Below, piece after piece: positions 55,465-64,000 of a stretch of 64,000 nucleotides of DNA. The DNA is from Allolobophora icterica. Taxonomy: Eukaryota; Annelida; Clitellata; Crassiclitellata; Lumbricidae. Position 1 is the stretch's first letter; each line of letters begins with the position of its first letter. The stretch spans positions 75,920,736 through 75,984,735 of the forward strand of contig OY744604.1 in NCBI GenBank assembly GCA_963556255.1. Direction: 5' to 3'. A model generated the notes under the pieces. The model ran no database searches, had not been told where the DNA came from, and saw nothing but the letters and a program-made list of their open reading frames with translations. Position numbers and translations under genes: made by a program.

Positions 55465-56139
55465 CCTAAGACGATCTATAGTATTTATACATACACATAC
55501 ATAAATTAGAAATGTCGATTCGTTTGAAAGAGCTCAAAAAAGTCTGCAAATGCGAATAATTAATATGTAATAAATAGATGCATAAATAAATGAATAAAGT
55601 GGATGTGGCAATAGTAGTTGTGGCTTTGCGCCGCGCATAAGAGAGTAGCAAGCACGGTGCGGTTGTTACTCAACTCCTACAAAGGTTACTGCTGACATTG
55701 GTAACCTCTGATTAAATTTCCGTTCATCCATGCATCTTCAAAATCCTCCAAGTCTCAGGTGACAGATCCTGCGCGCTATGATATAAGCTTTTCTGCGCTA
55801 TTCTCTTTACAGTTGAAGATGCAGCTACAGTATTAATTATTCAGAATCCTGATCTTGTTTTTCTATCGTGATCAGCTGGTTTATGGTATACAGTTCGCAT
55901 ATTTGAGACTTAAGTAAAAAATTCGCTGGAACTTGTCTTACCAATTGTACTTTAGGCGTATCCGGCGCTAAACAAATTTCGGGCTAGCACATAAGGTCCA
56001 CGCGTACACTAAATGGTGTGGCGCCTTTTCTGACGGGCAGCGGTGGTAAAGGATCTCACCTAATCAATTCATTTAAAATGAGCAGGGTCGAGGTCATAAT
56101 ATGACCTCGTCCTTTTTTATATAACAACCATATTAAGTG

Positions 56140-56330
56140 AGTAAGTAAGTAAGTATATTCTTTAATAAACGCTAGCAAACGCACAGCGCTTTACGTACAA
56201 TTTTACACACGAGGAAAGAAAAAATATAACAGATATAATGACGTTAGATGATAATTGAAATAATAGCAACAGAGCTCAACTGTATAGTTGTTATATAAAA
56301 ATTAACATATTTACATTTAGATTTTAGTTA
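56140..56330 (-). mobile_element. LINE 3' end with (TAAG)n tail
   Basis: GAGTAAGTAAGTAAGTATAT then TCTTTAATAAACGCTAGCAAA, matching the fragments at 1610 and 52665. U1 has no counterpart here, so it is a U2-specific, strongly 5'-truncated insertion. Confidence 0.55.
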
Positions 56331-57226
56331 TTCTATTTCAACAAACATTACCTGTACATGCTCTTCCCTTCTCTCAAGTCTCTATCAGCTTCTTAAGCGC
56401 TTATTGTAAAGTATAAGACTCGTAAGAAAATCACAAAATTTTACCCATTGACTCACTTAAATCTAGACTGTGATATTAAATAGTCTATGCGTGTAGGTCG
56501 ATGTATGTGAAAACATGTTAAATGCCAGCAATATTGAAGGATTTGTACAACATTTTTCCAACGCTTTTGCTGTATCTTGAAGCGAGGATGCATTAATGCA
56601 TTGGGTTTTGATTATGACTGTGTCTACCCCGTATTTTTCCAGTGGGATCTACAACAGAATATGACGCTCTGTGTGCATCCATATTTCGCTAGAGAAGGTT
56701 CACGAAGTGGAATTGTGCTGTTGGATTCAGAAGAACAAGCGACAAAAGATTAGATGACGAAGAACTGGTGACAAATGAGCATATAAGACAGAAGACCGTA
56801 TGACAAAAGGCATCTATGAGCGACGGAAGAAGATATATTTCGAAGATTCAGCATCAAAAGCAAGATATAAAACATTAGGTACAATAACTTAAATGCATTT
56901 GGTAAATGTGTCAGAAAGTAAGAACAAGTTAGTTGGAAACTAAAACAGAATACAAAATACGAAAAGGTGACACAGATTTTATACGGTGCTGCAAACGAAT
57001 CCAAGAAATTAATGACATATAAGCTAAATAATTAACCTGAAAGTAGAAAAATGCTTAGGCAACTTTTTTGAGTTTTTACCTTCATTCACTGTCTCTGAAC
57101 TGATTGCTTCTGTTCGTTTGTTTTAACCACGCTAAATGCCCTTTCAGAATGCCTTTTATATGAGCCTATTGGCCTTAATGTCACATGCACTTTGTCACAA
57201 GCTCTGTCGTTGTAAATTATAAATAC
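56331..57226. other. 5' flank of SCP gene 2, non-coding
   Basis: Aligns with 38220-38960 and 40424-40560 of U1. No conserved open frame; the CR1 insertion point of U1 is intact at about 57070. Confidence 0.55.
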
Positions 57227-59050
57227 CAGAGGCGTAGCTAGGGGGAACAGAGCACCGACCGCTCCTCTGAGCCCATGTTCCATATGTGTGTCCTTTCACA
57301 ATTTATTATTTCCAATCGTTCGAAGTTTATTTATTCCAATCTTTCGAACGACATAAGAAATATGTCACTTGTCCTTAAACGGTAAACCTCGTCTTTCAAT
57401 ATTAAAAGAAGAACAATGCAATCGTATATAGAATCTTACGCGTTGACTCTAAAATTACTTTGGGATACCAGGTGGGCATTCAGAAAATGAGCAGTAGATG
57501 CACTCTTGCAGAATTTACCAGCACTATTAGTTGCCCTGTAAAGAATCATTGGTAGTGAGATTAAAAACTGCACTACTAAACAGTTGACTGAGGTAGAGGG
57601 TATTCTTGTAACATTTGATACTTTCGAATTTTTAGTTCTAATATTCTGTAAAAAAGTTCCAGAGAAGGTTTTCAGCATATCCATATATTTACAGTGAAGT
57701 AGCATTTATTTGGAAACGGCGTCTCATTTGAATCAACTATTTGAAAACGATATCATGGCCATAATAGTCGTCTAAACGATTATTATAAAGAGCATGACCC
57801 AAAGGCAATAGCTACATGTAAGAAATAATAATCAAAAAATTAATTTTTATCGTAGTACTATCGTAATTTGTAAAGTAGACTCATTCCCAAGGAGGTAGAT
57901 TCCAGATAAAAACTCATGGTTGAAACCTATATAGTGTCACTACTCACTAGATTGTGTCATAATTAGCATAACTAAAAGATATGAAAATTTTACAAATGTG
58001 GCTTCCAGATTTAGTTGTTTAGATCCAAAGCACGGAAAAGTGACCAAAAAAGAATCTTTGACAGTCATGTACTCGATCGGATGTCATCGAAAGTCGAAGT
58101 GAAATTGTGCAAGAGTTTCTTTCATTTTAAAGACATGTACAAGAAATAATCAGTATTTTCAATAAGGAAAATTCCAATGTCGAAGAAGTGACTATCAATA
58201 ATGTAGGGACCTGGTAACAGGGGCGCCCGCAGGCTTAAAAATAGTGGACGCACAAGAAAAAAGTATCAATTAGATAAATATCTAAATGCTTTAACATGCC
58301 GTACGGCAATAGGCTAAATGCTTTGACATGCCGTATTGCCGTTTAACAAAATACTGTTTTCTGTGACCATTTATTTCCGCTCTTGATTAAATGTAATTTA
58401 GAATGTTCTGTTTTGCATGTTATGTATACGTGATTCAATTGCTTTCAAAAATATCGACGCGAAGCCTATTCCTTTTGTGGATTTGATTTGGTGGGTGGAC
58501 GCACGCGCGTCCAGTGCATCACGCTGCGTAGTAAAATTTATTATCCCCTATGACATGTGTTCCACTTATGCCAGCCTGTCCACATTTTAACTCATTTTTC
58601 TGACCTTGCCAATAAAGAGCGCTGGTGCGGAACTATCTTTCAAACTCATAAAATCGTACTTACGTTCTACAATGGACGAGGACAGATTGAATGGCTTAGC
58701 TTTGATAACGATCGAAGGACACAGTTCGCTAGTGAAGTGGATAATTTAGAAAGTAATCGATAACTTTGCTAAAATGAAGCCTACACGACAAAGGCTGTTG
58801 TAATTGGTTCGTGTTTGTAATGTTATGTTATAATAGGCTATACTATAATGGTATAGGCTACTATTACTCATTTACTATACATAAACGCTTTTGCCACCTT
58901 TTAGATGTTTCAGTGTTTCTATTTAAAATACAAACACAAATACATATAATCATAATGAATGTTATTGATTGAAATTCTTTATTTTGGTAATTGGGACCTT
59001 TTAATGTATTCGCTCCCCATGGTGTTAAAACCTGGATATATACGCCGCTG
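57227..59050. mobile_element. hAT-type element, 1.82 kb
   Basis: Ends CAGAGGCGTAGCTAGG (57227) and TATATACGCCGCTG (59050); inverted match CAG(A/C)GGCGTA. Flanks ATAAATAC (57219-57226) and ATGAATAC (59051-59058) agree at 7 of 8. U1 is continuous here (ATTATGGATAAATGATG at about 40567). There is no recognisable transposase: frames at 57436-57705 and 58557-58763 have no known domain. A further MITE-like piece may lie inside at about 58217-58520 (CAGGGGCGCCCGCAGG, GTGGACGCAC repeats). Confidence 0.7.
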
Positions 59051-59403
59051 ATGAATACATGGATAAAATTAATAATGCGCTATTTAATGCGCTCTTATTC
59101 ACGTGAACTTTAGATGACATTGTATACCATATGGTATTTTATCACTTGCCCTATTGTAACCTGCACATGTATCGAACACAAACTCTTGTCTGGTGTCCGG
59201 TTATGTGTCTGTGTATATAAATGACCCATCGGATTCCGCGGAACCTGAACAAAGGTAGGCCATATATATAGGTCTATGTATAGTCTGCAGCGTCAAAACA
59301 TGTGTACATTATAAGAGATACACTAGAGAATGACAATACTCTCGCTTGGGTTTAATATAAGCATAATATAAACATATATTGTTGTAAATTAATAAGATAC
59401 AAC

Positions 59404-60829
59404 CAGGGCCGGATTAACCACTCGGGGGCCCTATGCTAATTTTGCACTGGGAGCCCTTTTCGTACTGAACATGGAATGACTGGGACGCCGTAAAGACATG
59501 ACAATCAACTTTAGCAAAGCAGGGTCTATGTGCCGTGCTGCTCAAATTTGTAGTCAAATGCACATTGCACACAACATTGCATTTTGGGACTATAAGATTT
59601 TTTCACATTTTTTACACTATATTGTCAGCATACAGTTAGCGTAAAATTATAATCAAAATTCGATGCTGTTCTCTTCATTGCTTATATTCAGAAACATTTG
59701 CGACTTTTAGCTGCTGGAAACTGTGTAATAATATTCATCAAATGAAATGAGTTTAAGTATAGGGGCCTATCACTCTCAACACAGGCAGTGAAAATCGATC
59801 TTTTTGGCTACTCATATGCATACATTGGAAGCAGGTATTGCATAACCTTGAGCTGCGCTGAAAAGCAACCATTTTCTTAGTTGACGCTCACAATATTATT
59901 CGCTGGCCAAGAATAAAACAGCTTATTATTGAACTGGCAATTTTGTCCCTTGCACAGACTTGACACTGGTTTATAATATCGTTTTGACATTGCGTAATCA
60001 TTGGAATCGGACCTTATCCCATTTCAAGCCAATACTCAATAGTGGCCGCTGGAAATGGCAACTATTCATAGGTAGGCCTATCAGACGAGTGACGAGGGTT
60101 TGTAAACTTTGACGATTCGATTTCAGACGGATGTGTAACAATTGTTTCAGTAAGTTCAGTATTGCGAGTCTCGTCTGTATGAGCATGACCACCATCTATC
60201 GGTATATAATTATGCAGTGTCATGAAAGTAGTCACAGCTCACAGTTAGTGATGTGAGTGGAACAGCCGTATTATTGTGTCGACGTCATCCCAATATAGTG
60301 TCAGGCAAATCCGTTGGTTGTGCTCCTTTATCGCCGCCTTTTACTTGACTCGTGCAAGAAATACATCAAAACACGGCGCTGAAGCACACGAAGACCAATC
60401 ATTCTCAGTCTTGTCGTTAGCAAGTTGGCATTTCTTAGCACCGGAAAGCAGAAAGGTTCTAGGCGTCGTGTACGCTTAAAAACAATTAAACTAAATTAAA
60501 TCCAGGGAACGAATCGCGTCGGAATAAAACAAAAGTAATGTCAGTACTCAGTAGGCCCCCATGGATATTGACAGAAAGAAGTTGAGTCAATAGAAATTCA
60601 TGTAGGTCTACACAGCAGTTGGTGTAATTACATGGCTGACATTTCAAATTAGCAATTTGCTTAGTGCAAATTCTCGCTTAAACTGAAACTAATGGCTAAT
60701 AATTATAATTATGAACAAATAATTATAAATACTGTGTTTGTCTTGCAGCATTCCGACTCCGGCCGGGGGGCCCTTCAAGCGGGGGCCCCATGCTAAAGCA
60801 TATTGAGCATACTGGTTAATCCGGCCCTG
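59404..60829. mobile_element. hAT-type element, 1.43 kb, with perfect ends and an empty site
   Basis: Perfect 16-bp inverted ends CAGGGCCGGATTAACC and GGTTAATCCGGCCCTG, and a perfect 8-bp duplication GATACAAC (59396-59403 and 60830-60837). U1 has the single site AATGTACAACAAATTATACC at about 41450. Frames inside (59998-60195, 60276-60479) show no transposase motif. Perfect ends and duplication suggest one of the younger insertions. Confidence 0.95.
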
Positions 60830-61045
60830 GATACAACAAATTGTACCTTTAAAATATGAACAGAACCTAAACTAGAAAAGAACATTGCGGCTTCAACAAC
60901 AGCAGCTTCACCTCAGACAGAACATTTCAACCAGAAACGGCCTTCACAAAAACAGCAACTCTGAATATAAATCAGACGCGAGCAGACAACAGCAACGTCC
61001 AAATCTTAGAGGTATCACCTTTATCGATTAGGCCTATATTATCCT

Positions 61046-61573
61046 CAGTGTGCGACCGTACGTACGGAACGTACGTTATTTCTTTCTATAACGTACGTAC
61101 GGTACGCGCATGTTATTATGCCGTACGTTGGCGTACGTTGACACCAATTCATGACGAAAAGAAAATACATAACATTATGCACAAGTAAAGTCAATAATAG
61201 TTGGTGACTGACCGTCACTGACGGTCGTAACCAATTTTAACCATTACATCAGTCAGCTGTAGCTGTGACTGTTCAATGATCTCTACTTTTATACTTTTAA
61301 ATTCCAACTTGCTAATATTCTGTCAAATGCATGAGTGAAGAAAATTAAGATTTTACCGCAAACGTTATAATTATATTTGGTCAGTGCCAGTGGTCATTTA
61401 ATCGATAATACTAAATTTCGGTACCGTTCGTAAATAATTAGGTCTGCGTACGGGGAAACTAATAGTGTAGCGCTAAACTGATTATTTTTAACGTACGCTT
61501 ACGTTATTCTTTTCGATAACGTATGTACCGTACGCGTACGTCATTTCGGTAAGTAAGGTACGGTCGCACTTTG
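61046..61573. mobile_element. hAT-type MITE, 528 bp, CGTACG-rich
   Basis: Ends CAGTGTGCGACCGTACG and GTACGGTCGCACTTTG. Subterminal blocks of ACGTACG repeats (AACGTACGTTATTTCTTTCT...ATAACGTACGTACGG) pair with each other. The flank ATCCT is kept on both sides, and U1 has the uninterrupted GGTTATCCTGTAAAATTC at about 41637. Confidence 0.8.
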
Positions 61574-61976
61574 GAAATCCTGTACATCTACTAACGGAAC
61601 CTTGGCTTATTATAGAAAAACAAGGTCTCGTCAGTGCAAACGTGACTGCCACGCCTACTTAGGCCATAAAGTTCCTAGCTTGTGTAGAGTTCGTTTATCG
61701 CCAGATGGCCGAAGTTCTAACACACCCAACCACGGTCAACCATAAAAGGACTAACATTCCTTCTAGAGTCTGGCCACAACTTAATAGACTCAAGTGGCCA
61801 GATACAACAATTTCAGGCGTCATTCTCAGAGGAATGTTAGACTGTGGGGTTATTAAACGGCACTTTACAAATCGCCCGATATATATTATGCATAGCTTAG
61901 AAGCATACAATTTATATCATAGTATTTTACGCTTGTCAGACTGAAATTCTGGATTATATTTTTTCGTCTTAGTTAG

Positions 61977-62395
61977 TACATGCATACATATATACATACA
62001 TACATACATACATAAATACATATATACATACATACATACATACATACATACATACATACATACATACATACATGTATACATACATACACACATACATACA
62101 TACATACATACATACATACAAACAAAGTACATACATACATACATACAATGTCATACATATATACATACATACACACATAAATACATACATACATACATAC
62201 ATATATACATACATGCATACATACATACATATATACATACATACATACATACATACATACATACATACATACATACATACATACATACATACATACATAC
62301 AGACATACATGCATACATACATACATACATACATACATACATACAAACATAAATATTTACATACATACATACTTACTTACATACACACATGCGTA
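61977..62395. repeat. (CATA)n tetranucleotide array, about 420 bp
   Basis: Imperfect CATA/TATA/CACA units. All frames on both strands stay open over long distances (Tyr/Val/Cys/Met or His/Thr/Tyr/Ile), which is why several overlapping frames appear; none is a gene. Confidence 0.95.
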
Positions 62396-62526
62396 CATTC
62401 ACACTTACATACAATCATGCACACATACGTTCGACTGCTCTTGCATGCTAGTAACTACATTTAACCATTGCTTGCGTACTAGTAGATTGTAGGCTTTCGT
62501 TTGAGTTTAGGCACAAGATAGCCGAA

Positions 62527-62852
62527 CTAGCGTGGAATGTGATTGGCTGTCTGGGGCTTAGGCAGTGCGGCGTATCCCGGCATACGAGAAGTACAACTCG
62601 TACACAGATCCATGTAATGATTGATGGGCGTTATGTCGTAAGGTAAGCGTTGTTGGGGTTCGATCGTAGTAGGCTGCAAACGCCTTGGTTGACCATCCTC
62701 GCTCCTGCTCGACTCCGTGAGATCACTGACTGCGACTATTTCGTAAGGAATCTCTACATCGATCGGTCTTAGGTATTCGCCTGTATCGATACCTGGTTGA
62801 TTCCCAAGGTTAACGCTGGTCAGCGCACTGTGAAGTCGACGTTTACAGTTCT
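62527..62852 (-). CDS. Possible terminal exon of a membrane receptor (cytoplasmic tail)
   Basis: Minus-strand frame ending at 62527 and preceded by TTTGTATGTTTTAG, a good splice acceptor at about 62852, giving about 108 aa of exon. It begins with a basic stretch, ENCKRRLHSAL, as is common just after a transmembrane segment. It then has Tyr-containing acidic motifs (GEYLRPIDVEIPYEIVAVSD) and a Pro/Gln-rich tail (QQRLPYDITPINHY). Composition is unlike the surrounding repeats. I do not recognise the family. Upstream exons would lie beyond 63 kb or outside the window, and no polyadenylation signal is evident nearby. It could also be a chance open frame. Confidence 0.4.
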
Positions 62853-62894
62853 CTAAAACATACAAATGTATACACTACATAGTTTGCCTGCCTG

Positions 62895-62995
62895 TCACAC
62901 GTTCATTTCATTCATTCATTTGAGCATTTATATAGCGCCCCTTCAAGGAGGCTACTCAGAGGCGCTCCCGACTCCAGCACGACCATACAGGACAG
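62895..62995 (-). mobile_element. CR1-like 3' end with (ATTC)n tail and hairpin
   Basis: TTCATTTCATTCATTCATTT, then TATATAGCGCCCCTTCAAGG and ACTCAGAGGCGCTCC. This matches the 3' ends at 24375, 31894 and 39000 (GCGCC...GAGGCGCT hairpin followed by a short tandem tail). It is cut by the MITE at 62996. Confidence 0.6.
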
Positions 62996-63169
62996 CAGGG
63001 GCGTATACACCATAGAAACCGTGGAGCAAATGCTCCATCCAAGAAATAGGGGGAAGATCTGTCAGTGTGTGTGCCACCATTTTAGGGGGGTGGGGAGGAA
63101 GGGGAGAGAGGAAAAAGAGGTGAAGGAGAAGTTGTTCCAATGTCTTAGGGGGTGGGATAGACGACCCTA
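62996..63169. mobile_element. hAT-type MITE, 174 bp
   Basis: Starts CAGGGGCGTATACACC and ends GGGATAGACGACCCTA, imperfect inverted repeats. A perfect 8-bp duplication CAGGACAG lies at 62988-62995 and 63170-63177. Confidence 0.7.
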
Positions 63170-63177
63170 CAGGACAG

Positions 63178-63335
63178 TTCCTACACAGTAACCACCCATT
63201 AGGATACTCGATAACCACCCACTAGGATACACGTGAAACACGGTTGCGAATGGTTAAAGCGCTCGTCTTCCAACCCCGAGAGTACTAGTTCGAGTCTCCT
63301 AGTAGTTGTGTGGTTACTGTGTGGGAACTTTGAGT
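63178..63335 (+). mobile_element. tRNA-like SINE head within a 150-bp inverted repeat
   Basis: TTGCGAATGGTTAAAGCGCTC (A-box-like), TCTTCCAACC in the anticodon position, then ACTAGTTCGAGTCTCC (B-box-like). Around it, TTCCTACACAGTAACCAC (63178) pairs with GTGGTTACTGTGTGGGAA (about 63311-63328), making a large hairpin with the tRNA-like part in the loop. Too imperfect for a functional tRNA. Confidence 0.45.
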
Positions 63336-64000
63336 AGTAGTAAGTCATTCACCCACAATTGCGCAGCAGCCTCCATGTTCTGTCCTGTAGTCTACTAGTC
63401 ACGTGTGCACTTAAGAACTTTGCATGGAGGGCAATACCAAGAACACTTATATCAACATGCAGACGCCGAAATGTCATATAATTGGCCCACCATGGGTGCC
63501 AACAAAAACTTCTGCAAAAGCAAAAGCATGAACACTGGGAAACTTCGTTTTTGTAATATGTTGCTGTACGTTTCTCTATCACATTTGCCATTTTGACCCA
63601 AACCTTATCTTTTGTAGCTCGTAAATTATGCGTTTTCGGTTACAATAAACGACGATATATTTATCCGATTAGCGAATAGGGTTTTCGTTAACAGATTCGC
63701 CAGATAGGCATAACAATATATTAGGTTTGCCAAAATTTGGGGGTCTACTACCTTTGGATGATGAATTGAGTCACTGCTGCTAATCTAATTCAATATAATG
63801 ATAGAACTTAATGGCATGAATATAATCACGCACTAGACAGCAAACGATGGGTCTCGAAAACAGAATCGCAAATTCGACCAATTCTTAGGGTCAGCTTAGT
63901 GAGGAAGAAAGAAAGTCTGAAGAGGATAAGCACGATAAAACAAAAAAGTCTTAAGTCGAGAACGTAAATATACCAAGGACACAGCACATTGTTAAAGTTC
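63336..64000. other. No recognisable gene
   Basis: Short frames on both strands (63349-63596) overlap antisense and show no domain. AT-rich, no tandem structure. Confidence 0.5.

Larger units (their letters stand above)
49831..61950. repeat. Segmental duplication, unit U2 (SCP gene 2)
   Basis: Paralogue of U1 (34785-42050), enlarged by at least five hAT-type insertions (50447, 53664, 57227, 59404, 61046), LINE scraps (52665, 56140) and a SINE (53444). For 50447, 57227, 59404 and 61046 the empty site can be read in U1. Confidence 0.85.

Noticed and set aside
61969..62464. Several long overlapping frames (Met/Tyr/Val/Cys or His/Thr/Tyr/Ile rich)
   Set aside because: Translation of the (CATA)n array, open in every frame; no composition or splice evidence of a gene.

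Overview
The window is metazoan nuclear DNA. The genes have introns with GT..AG borders, the DNA is AT-rich and full of microsatellites, and most of the length is transposable-element debris: non-LTR retrotransposons, a Penelope-like element, many short hAT-type elements and tRNA-derived SINE heads. Paired sarcoplasmic calcium-binding protein genes, the LINE mixture and the very frequent 8-mer TAGGCCTA suggest a marine invertebrate deuterostome, most likely an echinoderm such as a sea cucumber. That assignment is inference; no single sequence here proves it.

Left part (1-20 kb): no intact host gene. It holds hAT-like MITEs, an element with GATCGA-rich inverted ends (1306-2295), and a full-length 6.15-kb I/Nimb-like LINE (3264-9417) between 10-bp target-site duplications. 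The LINE has a zinc-knuckle ORF1 and an endonuclease-RT-RNase H ORF2 broken by one frameshift. Then come a 181-bp tandem array (9806-10470) with an inverted, hAT-interrupted partner at 17.55-19.2 kb, a 153-bp array carrying 'AAGATGGCGGC' in every monomer, CR1-like fragments, and the 3' end of a third copy of the gene family described next.

Middle (20-34.6 kb): a tandem segmental duplication. Each unit (A 20.07-27.6 kb, B 27.8-34.6 kb) carries a four-exon gene on the + strand encoding a short basic leader, an F-box-like exon and a large exon resembling an NHL/TRIM-type beta-propeller. Copy A is open (22133-26678). Copy B (29594-33807) keeps all splice sites but has one in-frame TGA.

Right part (34.8-62 kb): a second duplicated unit, U1 (34.8-42.1 kb) and U2 (49.8-61.95 kb). 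Each carries a two-exon minus-strand EF-hand gene of the sarcoplasmic calcium-binding protein family (181 and 182 aa). A decayed fourth F-box-family remnant (42.42-43.15 kb) lies just before U2, so the ancestral block was probably 'F-box gene plus SCP gene', duplicated whole. It was then split in the second copy by a hAT-ended 6.65-kb composite (43173-49822) packed with a CR1 fragment, a full-length RTE LINE (itself holding a MITE), a BED-finger-like ORF and a Penelope RT remnant.

Because the units are paralogous, many insertions can be read against an empty site in the sister copy, giving exact element ends and target-site duplications. The last 2 kb has a tetranucleotide array, a possible terminal exon of a membrane receptor on the minus strand, a CR1 3' end, a MITE and a tRNA-like SINE.
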